DNA from: Labilibaculum manganireducens
GTDB taxonomy: Bacteria > Bacteroidota > Bacteroidia > Bacteroidales > Marinifilaceae
DNA: 64,000 bases
Assembly: GCF_002843385.1 (NCBI RefSeq)
Contig: NZ_MVDE01000019.1
Span: forward strand, 49,485-113,484
Direction of reading: 5' to 3'
Below the pieces are notes generated by a model that saw only the letters and a list, made by a program, of their open reading frames with translations, searched no databases and was not told where the DNA came from. The translations under genes and the position numbers were made by a program. How positions within the stretch are numbered: position 1 is the stretch's first letter; the number at the start of each line of letters is the position of its first letter. This document shows positions 56,088 through 63,869 of the stretch, in pieces.

Positions 56088-58565
56088 ATGGAAAGCAATT
56101 CACAACTGGATCTGGCTCACAAGTTTGTACGATTCACAAACACTACAATTTTTTTAACGGGTAAAGCCGGCACCGGAAAAACTACCTTTTTGCGCCAGTT
56201 AAAAGAGGAACTGCCCAAACGAATGGTAGTTGTTGCACCCACCGGTGTGGCGGCCATTAATGCAGGTGGTGTAACCATTCATTCCTTTTTTCAGCTGCCT
56301 TTTGGCCCCATAATGCCAGGGCAAATCTTAAACGAAGATAAAAACCCCAAAACCGAATCCAATTCGCCCATCCGGAAATACCGAAAAGAAAAAATCGATA
56401 TTATAAAATCTCTCGACCTGCTGATTATTGATGAAATTAGTATGGTTCGCGCCGATTTGCTGGATGGCATTGATGAAGTGCTTCGCAAATTTAAAAACAG
56501 AAATCTGCCTTTTGGTGGTGTTCAGGTTTTAATGATCGGCGATTTGCAGCAATTGCCTCCTGTGGTAAAAAATGAAGAATGGAGTCTGCTTCGGAATCAT
56601 TACGAAACTCCTTTCTTTTTTAGCAGTCGTGCATTTCTGCAATCGCAGCACATTAGTATCGAACTCACACATGTTTACCGTCAAAAAGACGAAAGCTTCA
56701 TTAAAATTCTGAATGAAATAAGGAACAACCAACTCTCGCAGGAATCCTATACCGAATTGGAAAAAAGATATTTGCCCGATTTTAAACCCTCCGATAAGGA
56801 TGGTTATATCACTCTAACAACACACAATGCCCGGGCTCAGAAAATAAACGAAGAAAAACTAAAGCAACTAAAGGGAAAACCGCAGCAATTTATGGCGAAC
56901 ATTACAGGCATATTTCCCGAATACTCCTTTCCTACCGAAGAGCAGCTGCAGCTTAAAACAGGTGCACAGGTGATGTTTGTAAAAAACGACAGCTCGCCCG
57001 AAAAGCTCTATTTTAACGGCAAAATAGGAACGGTTACCGGTTTTGGCGATGATGTAATTCATGTAAAATGTGAGACAGACAATTTCGAAATTGATGTGTA
57101 TCCTGAAGACTGGCACAACATCAATTACAGCATCAACCCGGAAAGCAAAGAAATTGAAGAAACAATTTCGGGTGGTTTTTCGCAGTTCCCATTGAAGCTG
57201 GCCTGGGCAATTACCATTCATAAAAGTCAGGGACTGACTTTTGAAAGAGCAGTGATTGATGCCAATGCAGCCTTTGCACACGGACAGGTTTACGTGGCCT
57301 TGAGTCGATGCAAGTCGCTGGAAGGATTGGTTCTTAAATCAACGCTAAGTAAATCGGGAATCATCTGCGACAACGCCGTATCTAAATTCACACAAAATAT
57401 GGAAGCCAACCCTCCGGGGGAAGAAAATCTGGAGAATTCCATTCGTAAGTATCAGTTTCAGCTTCTCGAAGAACTGTTTTCTTTTCATGATATCTACCGA
57501 ATCTGCAATTACTGCAACAAGCATTTGCAGGAAAACAGAAACAGTATTCAGGGCAATTTAGCTGATAAAATGAATGCTGCCCTTCCATTTCTTGGCCCTG
57601 AAATTCTGGTGGTTGGTGAAAAATTTATTCCATCGGTAAAACGGTATTGTACCGATAATCAGAACCTGCATGAAAACAAAGAGGCGCAGGAAAGAATCAG
57701 CAAAGCTTCGGCCTATTTCGTGGGAAAACTGGAGGAACACCTGCAATCCATTCTGAAAGATTTTAGTTTCGATACCGATAATCAAAGTATAAAGAAAGTA
57801 ATTGAGGGGCATTTGAAACAGTTGAATGAAAAGCTAAGCGTTAAGCTTGTTAGTTTAAAATCGTGTTTGAAAAAATTCGATACTGCCAACTACCAAACTG
57901 TGCGCGCCAAAGCTCATTTCGAAAAACAAAACTTCCGTTTAAAAAGCCCTAAGGAAGTGGTTGATGAAAACGTAAAACATCCCAATTTGTTTCGAATACT
58001 AAAGAAATGGAGAAAGAATATGGCCGATAAAATAAACGCTCCGGTTTATTACATCGCCTCGCAGCAAAGTCTGGTTGATATTGCCAATAATCTGCCCTAC
58101 ACTACAGATCAATTAAAGGATGTGAAAGGCTTTGGAAAGAAGAAAATTGAACATTACGGCGCAGATGTAATCAAAATGGTTACAGAATACCGCCAGGGGC
58201 AAAATCTGGGTCTGTTGAATTTCACATCGGCTGAACCAAAAAAAATAATAAAACCCGGTAACAAACAAGATACGAAAGAGATAAGTCTGGAATTGTATAA
58301 AGATGGCCGAACAGTGCGTGAAATTTCGGCTTTCAGAGATCTTACCGTTGCAACAATAGATAAACATCTGGCACATTACGTTGGCTTGGGAATGCTGCCT
58401 CTCGATAAATTTGTGGAGAAAAAAAAGATCAAAAAAATTAAAAAACAACTTGAAAAAGAGGGTGTTGAAAGCCTGAATGAATGCAAACAAGAACTTGGTT
58501 CTGATTACTCCTACTCCGAAATACGATACGTTCAGGCTTATCTGAAAAATGCAAATACAAAATAA
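56088..58565 (+). CDS. PIF1/RecD-like helicase with C-terminal HRDC-like and HTH domains
   Basis: 825 aa. N-terminal PIF1/AAA_30 helicase: Walker A TGKAGTGKTTFLRQL (about 24-38), GVAAINAGGVTIHSFF, Walker B LLIIDEISMVRADLLDGIDEVLR near 111, and the UvrD_C_2 region with LAWAITIHKSQGLTFERAVID and VYVALSRC near 370-405. An HRDC-like stretch (VYYIASQQSLVDIANNLPYT) precedes a helix-turn-helix (SLELYKDGRTVREISAFRDLTVATIDKHL). Bacteroidetes-specific fusion; acts on DNA forks or structured DNA. No neighbouring gene explains it. Confidence 0.88.
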   Translation: MESNSQLDLAHKFVRFTNTTIFLTGKAGTGKTTFLRQLKEELPKRMVVVAPTGVAAINAGGVTIHSFFQLPFGPIMPGQILNEDKNPKTESNSPIRKYRKEKIDIIKSLDLLIIDEISMVRADLLDGIDEVLRKFKNRNLPFGGVQVLMIGDLQQLPPVVKNEEWSLLRNHYETPFFFSSRAFLQSQHISIELTHVYRQKDESFIKILNEIRNNQLSQESYTELEKRYLPDFKPSDKDGYITLTTHNARAQKINEEKLKQLKGKPQQFMANITGIFPEYSFPTEEQLQLKTGAQVMFVKNDSSPEKLYFNGKIGTVTGFGDDVIHVKCETDNFEIDVYPEDWHNINYSINPESKEIEETISGGFSQFPLKLAWAITIHKSQGLTFERAVIDANAAFAHGQVYVALSRCKSLEGLVLKSTLSKSGIICDNAVSKFTQNMEANPPGEENLENSIRKYQFQLLEELFSFHDIYRICNYCNKHLQENRNSIQGNLADKMNAALPFLGPEILVVGEKFIPSVKRYCTDNQNLHENKEAQERISKASAYFVGKLEEHLQSILKDFSFDTDNQSIKKVIEGHLKQLNEKLSVKLVSLKSCLKKFDTANYQTVRAKAHFEKQNFRLKSPKEVVDENVKHPNLFRILKKWRKNMADKINAPVYYIASQQSLVDIANNLPYTTDQLKDVKGFGKKKIEHYGADVIKMVTEYRQGQNLGLLNFTSAEPKKIIKPGNKQDTKEISLELYKDGRTVREISAFRDLTVATIDKHLAHYVGLGMLPLDKFVEKKKIKKIKKQLEKEGVESLNECKQELGSDYSYSEIRYVQAYLKNANTK

Positions 58566-58637
58566 ATCAATAACTTTTTAAGTTTAATTAACTTTAATTC
58601 AATCCTTTTTGCATTCCTATGCCCTACATTTGTAGTG

Positions 58638-58732
58638 TACAAAACAGAAAATGTTTTTTCATATAGATTAGATTTAGGTTAGTAATTAGGGTTAGAGAAA
58701 ATCCCGGACTTCGCGGTTCGGGATTTTTTTTT
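58638..58732 (+). ncRNA. Putative small RNA, copy A
   Basis: TACATTTG at 58625-58632 fits the -7 promoter box; transcription from about 58638 would end at the hairpin AAAATCCCGGAC/GGTTCGGGATTTT (58698-58730) with a T run, giving about 95 nt. The stretch TAGATTTAGGTTAGTAATTAGGGTTAGAG is unstructured, U/G-rich and unchanged in copy B. No ORF on the + strand. Alternatively a transcribed leader of the marR gene, but the terminator precedes marR. Confidence 0.55.
58698..58732 (+). terminator. Terminator of RNA-like locus A
   Basis: 12-13 bp stem AAAATCCCGGAC with GTTCGGGATTTT (one G-U), loop around TTCGCG, followed by T8. Confidence 0.88.
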
Positions 58733-58794
58733 GACCCTATCCGACTCCTACCATTCCTAACATTTAAAATGGAACAAATTCTCACACAAAATAC

Positions 58795-58832
58795 TTGTCG
58801 TGACAATTAATTTATATATTTGTCATGACAAA
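58795..58832 (+). promoter_or_regulatory. marR promoter with two palindromic operators
   Basis: TTG (58795-58797), a 17-bp spacer and TATATTTG (58815-58822). Operator 1, TTGTCGTGACAA (58795-58806), covers the -33 box; operator 2, TTTGTCATGACAAA (58819-58832), covers the -7 box and the start region. The shared TTGTCRTGACAA suggests binding by the MarR protein encoded just downstream. Confidence 0.8.
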
Positions 58833-58842
58833 TACATTTACT

Positions 58843-59289
58843 ATGAACAAAATAGACTTAGAAAAATCTGTAAACCACCATATTGCCATTAGCGCAATCA
58901 TGATAAAGAGAGTCTTCTTTAAAATATTAAGCCGAAACAAACTCAGTATTACCCCTGAACAATGGACTATTTTATATCATTTGACAGAATCGGATGGGAT
59001 GACAATAGGTGAATTAAGCGAACTCACATACAAAGATTTCGCCAATATGAGCAGAATGACTCAAAAGCTTGAAGCTGCAGGTTTTGTAGAAAAACGAAGA
59101 GATGACATTGACAAAAGAATATTCAAACTTTTCATTACTCCTGAAGGCAAAGATTTAACCAAACAACTTCATCAATGTGCCTTTGAATCAACCAGTATTG
59201 CTTTAGAAGGAATTGATGATTCAACGAAAAAGATAATGATAGAAAATCTTAAAAAAATCATTCTAAACACAGATAAATTTCTAAAGTAA
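58843..59289 (+). CDS. MarR family transcriptional regulator
   Basis: 148 aa from the ATG at 58843. The in-frame ATG at 58825 lies inside the second operator, so the inner start is preferred. Winged-helix region: LSITPEQWTILYHLTESDGMTIGELSELTYKDFANMSRMTQKLEAAGFVEKRRDDIDKRIFKLFITPEGK (about 38-107) with flanking dimerisation helices. Likely represses its own operon through the two palindromes and may respond to a small molecule. The next gene follows after 5 nt. Confidence 0.92.
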   Translation: MNKIDLEKSVNHHIAISAIMIKRVFFKILSRNKLSITPEQWTILYHLTESDGMTIGELSELTYKDFANMSRMTQKLEAAGFVEKRRDDIDKRIFKLFITPEGKDLTKQLHQCAFESTSIALEGIDDSTKKIMIENLKKIILNTDKFLK

Positions 59290-59294
59290 AGAAT

Positions 59295-59804
59295 ATGCAG
59301 CAATTATCAATCACCCAAAAGAAATGGCTTAAATCTATTCATCTTTTAGCCGCAGGAATATGGGTAACAACCGGATTAACCATGTTCCTTTTACATTTTA
59401 TGCGCAACGAATTACAAACCGGAGATCAATTGCATTTAATCAATAAAATCATCCATTTTATTGATATGAAGATTCTGGTTCCATCAGCAATCGTAAGCTT
59501 ACTTACCGGATGGATTTATTCCCAATTTACAAAATGGGGCTACTTTCAACACGGCTGGTTGATATTTAAATGGATAATCACTTTGCTGATAATCATACTG
59601 GGTACTCTATATTCCGGTCCATGGATTGCCGAAATGGTGAGAATATCAGGTGAGCTTGGCCTGACTGCGCTTAGCAATACCGAATACCAATGGTATGATA
59701 AATCGCAAACATTAATGGGCATTTGCATGAATGGCACACTGATTCTTACCATTTTTATTTCAGTGTTTAAACCGGGGAAATCAAAAAAGAAAATAAACAA
59801 ATGA
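59295..59804 (+). CDS. DUF2269-like membrane protein
   Basis: 169 aa with four hydrophobic helices (about 14-35, 58-78, 90-110, 140-160) and a lysine-rich tail. The first helix (KKWLKSIHLLAAGIWVTTGLTMFLLHF) resembles DUF2269-type proteins, with a conserved His. It lies 5 nt downstream of marR in one operon, so it is probably the regulated partner. Function unknown. Confidence 0.72.
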   Translation: MQQLSITQKKWLKSIHLLAAGIWVTTGLTMFLLHFMRNELQTGDQLHLINKIIHFIDMKILVPSAIVSLLTGWIYSQFTKWGYFQHGWLIFKWIITLLIIILGTLYSGPWIAEMVRISGELGLTALSNTEYQWYDKSQTLMGICMNGTLILTIFISVFKPGKSKKKINK

Positions 59805-59868
59805 ATTTTTAAGCTTCCTTAACTTTAATTCAATCCTTTTAGCATTCCTACACACTACATTTGTAATG

Positions 59869-59957
59869 TAGAAAACAGATAATTTTTTTTCATAGATTAG
59901 ATTTAGGTTAGTAATTAGGGTTAGAGAAAATCCCGGACTTCGCAGTTCGGGATTTTT
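59869..59957 (+). ncRNA. Putative small RNA, copy B
   Basis: TACATTTG at 59856-59863, then about 89 nt ending in AAAATCCCGGAC/AGTTCGGGATTTT (59927-59955). The core TAGATTTAGGTTAGTAATTAGGGTTAGAG is identical to copy A, while flanks differ, so the core is under constraint or the copies are recent. Not coding. Confidence 0.55.
59927..59957 (+). terminator. Terminator of RNA-like locus B
   Basis: Same stem as locus A, loop TTCGCA, shorter T run. It also serves the marR operon. Confidence 0.85.
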
Positions 59958-60257
59958 CATTTGATAAAAATTCACAGATTTCCACGAAGTAAAATCATCT
60001 GCAGAAATCATAAAAAATCGCAATCATCTTTGTCTCCATTTTGAAAAACAGATAACTTTATCTTTATTTGTATTCAATTTAAATAGCATGTGCGATTTTA
60101 CTTTCTTTTTGGATGAATCGCATTCCAAATTTTATATTTCCTGCTATTTTAAATAGCTTTTAGCCAAGGGCTATTAGCTAAAAACTTCTAATTTTTGGTA
60201 TGGAAGTTTATTAAACAAGTAATAGTTATTAAATAACAATAAATTGATTTAACGAAT

Positions 60258-60452
60258 ATGGAAGATATACAATCACCATGCATTAGCATTTGCCGGCAAG
60301 ACAGCAACGGCGTGTGCTTTGGATGCAGAAGAACAACTGAAGAAATAGGGAACTGGTCGCTGTACACCAACCAAGAAAAAGAAGAGGTAATTAAAAAAGC
60401 TGCCGACCGGCGAAATGCTCCCGACACAGCGACAGGAACTTTTTTCAGATAA
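60258..60452 (+). CDS. DUF1289 domain-containing protein
   Basis: 64 aa. Compact cysteine-rich domain: SPCISICRQDSNGVCFGCRRTTEEIGNW with four cysteines (residues 8, 12, 20, 23), the DUF1289 pattern likely binding a metal. Function unknown; it is often found near unrelated genes. Followed by a terminator-like hairpin. Confidence 0.88.
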   Translation: MEDIQSPCISICRQDSNGVCFGCRRTTEEIGNWSLYTNQEKEEVIKKAADRRNAPDTATGTFFR

Positions 60453-60501
60453 AAAGATTACAGCCAAATTGAAATAACAATTCAAGAAACATATCGGAAA
60501 T

Positions 60502-60529
60502 ATCCCGGGCTTCTGCCCTGGATTTTTTC
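60502..60529 (+). terminator. Terminator after the DUF1289 gene
   Basis: ATCCCGGGC with GCCCTGGAT (one mismatch), loop TTCT, then TTTTTT. Confidence 0.75.
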
Positions 60530-60592
60530 TTTACAAACACCCCATAAAAGCAATAAAAGAAGCTGGATTTAACAAAATCTGATATTTTCAGA

Positions 60593-60724
60593 AAACCACA
60601 GCAGGTTTCGATGCAAACCACGTGTAGTTTCATCCAAAAGCACGTGTGGTTTCGAGTAATACCACAGCAGGTTTTGACCAAAAGCACAGCAGGTTTCGAG
60701 TAAAACCACAGCTGCATGCTAAAA
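60593..60724. repeat. 22-bp tandem repeat, five units plus a partial
   Basis: Units start at 60593, 60615, 60637, 60659 and 60681, each exactly 22 bp, then a partial at 60703. Consensus AAACCACAGCAGGTTTCGAGTA, with CACGTGTGGTTT variants in units 2 and 3. Not coding in any consistent frame. Confidence 0.88.
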
Positions 60725-60954
60725 GCGTGAAGAAAGATTTGGCTTCAGCCAGTAGGTTGAAGAGAGAAAGCATTAAAGAAATCAACGAAAACTTGGTGGG
60801 CTATATAAATACCATGGTAAAAGTAAATCCAGCTACCTACGAAGCTACTGCCAAAACCATGGCCGAATTAATCGATAAAAACAATGAGTTGGTAAAACGC
60901 CGCAAAAAAAACAAACGTGGCAGATACCGAATTGGTGTAAAAACCACCTGCTAA
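60646..60954 (+). CDS. Small ORF overlapping the 22-bp repeats, possible gene remnant
   Basis: 102 codons from a GTG inside the third repeat unit. The first 27 codons are repeat DNA; the remainder (VKKDLASASRLKRESIKEINENLVGYINTMVKVNPATYEATAKTMAELIDKNNELVKRRKKNKRGRYR) is helical and strongly basic at the end. It may be the decayed C-terminal part of a larger DUF6261-like protein; that resemblance is a guess from pattern. A terminator follows at 60953. Confidence 0.35.
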   Translation: MVSSNTTAGFDQKHSRFRVKPQLHAKSVKKDLASASRLKRESIKEINENLVGYINTMVKVNPATYEATAKTMAELIDKNNELVKRRKKNKRGRYRIGVKTTC

Positions 60955-60985
60955 GGGTTTCACAAGTTGTGAAACCTTTTGTTTT
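60953..60985 (+). terminator. Terminator after the repeat-associated ORF
   Basis: AAGGGTTTCACAA with TTGTGAAACCTTTT, loop G, then TGTTTTTG. Confidence 0.75.
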
Positions 60986-61111
60986 TGAATAAAAGCCTCA
61001 AACACCTGCAAACAAGACCTTTCTTTACTATTTATACTGATACCGGATAAGCGGGACTGGTTTCCTGTTTTTATTTTATGCTTACTTTTAAGGGGCGACA
61101 GTAAAAAACAA

Positions 61112-61783
61112 ATGGATAAAACACTTTTACGTGTTCTTCATGCACCAAAGAGAATTATAGAAAGTATGAATAACCTAAGTTCACATGATATTGAATTATT
61201 GCATGCATTTTTTAAGCCGGCCAGCCAGCTTACCGATGAAACATTTGAGGAAATGAGTAAATATTTTACAAAATACTCTTACAAAAAAGGAGAATCCATT
61301 TTGAAAATCGGAGAGCTTGAAACTAAGGCCAGTATTGTGTTAAAGGGTGTCGTACACCAATATATTTTTGACGAAGGTGAGTCTAAGACCATAAATATTA
61401 CACCAAAAGGATTGAGTTTTAATAGTCTTAAAAGTTACATTGACGGATCGCCATCACTTGAAGTGCATGAAGCTATAACCGATCTGGAAATTGTCTCTAT
61501 TGACAAGCGTGATTTAGAAATTCTGACACAAAACAGCCATGAATTCAGTTATCTCATGTTTAAAGTATATGAAAGAATTCTTCTCGATCGCGAAAATAGA
61601 ATGATTGTGTTACAATATCGAAACCCGTCAAAACGCTTCTCACTTTTTCATGAAATAGTAGAAAGGGCTAACTGGATTCTGAAAGATACACCAGATAAAT
61701 ACATAGCCAGCTACTTAAATATGACACCACAACAATACAGTAAGGAAAAGAATATTTTTTTTAGAAACAAAAAATCGGAATAA
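61112..61783 (+). CDS. Crp/Fnr family transcriptional regulator
   Basis: 223 aa (Met19 at 61166 is an alternative start). N-terminal cNMP-binding beta-roll: FTKYSYKKGESILKIGELETKASIVLKGVVHQYIFDEGESKTINITP and later EAITDLEIVSIDKRDLEIL; C-terminal region (about 165-223) reads as a degenerate winged helix, RFSLFHEIVERANWILKDTPDKYIASYLNMTPQQYSKEKN. Without typical cAMP-contact residues it may sense another ligand. Stand-alone. Confidence 0.8.
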   Translation: MDKTLLRVLHAPKRIIESMNNLSSHDIELLHAFFKPASQLTDETFEEMSKYFTKYSYKKGESILKIGELETKASIVLKGVVHQYIFDEGESKTINITPKGLSFNSLKSYIDGSPSLEVHEAITDLEIVSIDKRDLEILTQNSHEFSYLMFKVYERILLDRENRMIVLQYRNPSKRFSLFHEIVERANWILKDTPDKYIASYLNMTPQQYSKEKNIFFRNKKSE

Positions 61784-61849
61784 GTTATCCTGAGGCAACT
61801 TCACTTCGTACAACATTCTATTATTTTGTGAATGCATAAAAATATTAGA

Positions 61850-63196
61850 ATGAAAAGACAGTATTTATTTTTAATTATTATTTCTTGTTTCGGTTTATCA
61901 GCTTTAGGGCAAGAAATGCCTAATTCAGTGTTAAATCAATATTCAATTCAAGAGTTTGGAGAGTTCTATAATCCTACAAGTAGAGTCGGTCAACAAAACT
62001 TAAAAACAAACCATCTCTATAAAGAAAAATTAGATAGTATTATTGAGTACAATTACGATGAAGGGACAGGCACGTGGAATAAGAAATTCATAAAAACGAC
62101 TTATGTATACGATGAAAATTTCAATGAGATATTATGGGTTTACTCGGCTTGGAATGCTGGTGACAGCAATTGGACAAACCTCATAAAAGAGGAATCGCAA
62201 TACGATGAGATAGGAAACAGTGTGGTGAATACCCAATTTATTTGGTCAAATGACCACTGGAAGGAAGAAAGAAAATGGGTCTATTCGTACAACCAAAACA
62301 ATGAATTGATTCAAATGCTCAGCTATAAGTGGAAATATGATTTAGAAAATTGGTTATTAACAGAAAGATGTGATTATAGTTATAATGCTCAAGGAAAACC
62401 TTTAACAGACAGTTTATATTGGTGGTATGCCAATTCGCAGGAATGGAAATTACAAGAGAAGGTTGATTACGAGTATATAAATGACAAAGAACTACATTAT
62501 ATTTTTTATTCAAATTGGGATAGCAATACGAATCAGTGGATACCGAGTAAAAAGGATTGGTATTTATATGATTTGCAATGGCGCTTAATCAATTTATCAA
62601 GCTACGAATGGGACATTTCAAGTGAAGATAATTGGAAATTGACAAATAGAAAGGGGTATAGTTATGATGATGATGATGATTTGAAAAAATATGCTAATGT
62701 GGTTATTAAACCTCGTAAGGAGGATGGCTTTCTTCAACATGAGATTATGTGGGAAACATATGAATTCGATTTTTCTTTAATGTTTAGTGATATTTTATTG
62801 CCAAATTATTTCAATCATCAGGAGTTAAAGTTTCATCATAAGCTTTTAAACACAAGCCTAAGCCAATACAATTATGATACAAAACAAGAAGAACAATACA
62901 GAGAGATGGAATTTTATTATTCCCCAATAGTTGTAACAGGAATCGAAAGTCATGACATTTTATCGGAAAACATAAGCATATATCCGAATCCAGCTAAGGA
63001 AAGCATACACATAAATTACCCAAGTGAATTTATCCAGGCATTGTTTGAATTATATGATATTAACGGAAAAAAAATAATCTCGTCGACCATAAATAAAGCT
63101 GAAAGTATAGATATAAGAGCATTAATAAAAGGGGTTTATATCTATCGCATTAAGTTTGATCAATATGAAAACGTAGGCAAGTTAATCAAAGAATAA
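61850..63196 (+). CDS. Secreted protein with T9SS type A sorting domain
   Basis: 448 aa from ATG 61850 (frame open to 61832). Signal peptide RQYLFLIIISCFGLSALGQ. The mature part (about 25-370) consists of repeated segments of about 35-40 aa built as W.....Y.YD..G/N.....W, resembling the YD-like or phage-tail-type repeats of large exported proteins. The tail SIYPNPAKESIHINYPSEFIQALFELYDINGKKI to KLIKE is a T9SS type A sorting domain. Likely surface attached or secreted; no enzyme motif. Confidence 0.8.
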   Translation: MKRQYLFLIIISCFGLSALGQEMPNSVLNQYSIQEFGEFYNPTSRVGQQNLKTNHLYKEKLDSIIEYNYDEGTGTWNKKFIKTTYVYDENFNEILWVYSAWNAGDSNWTNLIKEESQYDEIGNSVVNTQFIWSNDHWKEERKWVYSYNQNNELIQMLSYKWKYDLENWLLTERCDYSYNAQGKPLTDSLYWWYANSQEWKLQEKVDYEYINDKELHYIFYSNWDSNTNQWIPSKKDWYLYDLQWRLINLSSYEWDISSEDNWKLTNRKGYSYDDDDDLKKYANVVIKPRKEDGFLQHEIMWETYEFDFSLMFSDILLPNYFNHQELKFHHKLLNTSLSQYNYDTKQEEQYREMEFYYSPIVVTGIESHDILSENISIYPNPAKESIHINYPSEFIQALFELYDINGKKIISSTINKAESIDIRALIKGVYIYRIKFDQYENVGKLIKE

Positions 63197-63431
63197 GCCT
63201 TTTTTAGCAACTATTACTACTTTTCCTATATCAGCTACTACTACTTAAACAGATTAACCACCTCAGGTTGTGAGCCATACAATACAAAAAAACAGAGGAA
63301 GTAAAGTTAGCCACGGTGCTTTTCCATAAATCAAAAATGAAAGTCACTATTGCAATTCACCAACCGAGAATCTCTATAAATTTATCAATCTTATATTTGC
63401 AAGAGATCGAGATAATATAGCACGAAAGCAC

Positions 63432-63756
63432 AGTCGAGTAAGCCAGGGGAATTTGACTTCGTCGATTTTCAATTCACCCCTAACTTCTCACAGAACCGTA
63501 TCCTGAAAAAAATCGGGACAGGCAATAAATCTCTCAATTCATACGGTTCTTAATGATGCAGTCAATTCAATTTTAGGTCAACTGATAACCCAATATCCAA
63601 TGATAAAATAGATTGGGATAACATAAACCAGCTTGTGACTTACTAATGCTTCTGAGAGTCACCCCAATGCATAAGGGACTTGCACCCTCTGGGCTTTCTT
63701 TCATAAAAATTAACTACATAAAAGAACTTTTACTAAATTTATCATTCAAGGCACAC
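63432..63756 (-). mobile_element. Degenerate ORF-less group II intron remnant
   Basis: On the minus strand: 5' GTGTGCC (about 63756), a GGGTGCAAGTCCC domain-I-like stem, then a domain-V-like hairpin with lower stem AGAACCGTAT/ATACGGTTCT (63541-63550 with 63492-63501) and ATGAATT-GAGA-GATTTAT upper stem with GNRA loop, then a domain-VI-like hairpin and TACTCGAC. No reverse transcriptase ORF; the triad reads AAC instead of AGC; and an insert CCTGTCCCGA..TTCAGG breaks domain V. Probably inactive. Confidence 0.5.
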
Positions 63757-63760
63757 ACAC

Positions 63761-63869
63761 GCGCTAAATTTAATTGCCGTTTCTTCTGAATTCCAGCCAC
63801 TTACCCCGCAACAACATCAGTGGGGCTCGACAGGAAATCAACCCGCAATCGGCAACTAAAACTTAGCGC
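63761..63869. repeat. Imperfect inverted repeat next to the intron remnant
   Basis: GCGCTAAATTTAATTGCCG (63761) against CGGCAACTAAAACTTAGCGC (63850-63869), about 70 nt apart, with an inner CCAC/GTGG pair. The arrangement, and the following GCCACCGTTG, resemble an integron attC-like site, and group II introns can target such sites; both points are inference. Confidence 0.4.

Larger units (their letters stand above)
58575..58732 (+). repeat. Direct repeat A containing the first RNA-like locus
   Basis: About 158 nt, closely matched by 59805-59957: shared AACTTTAATTCAATCCTTTT, CTACATTTGTA, TAGATTAGATTTAGGTTAGT and the terminator hairpin. The two copies bracket the marR and membrane protein genes. 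Confidence 0.85.
59805..59957 (+). repeat. Direct repeat B containing the second RNA-like locus
   Basis: About 153 nt matching repeat A. It starts immediately at the end of the membrane protein gene (58575 copy starts just after the helicase gene), so each repeat sits at a gene end. Confidence 0.85.
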
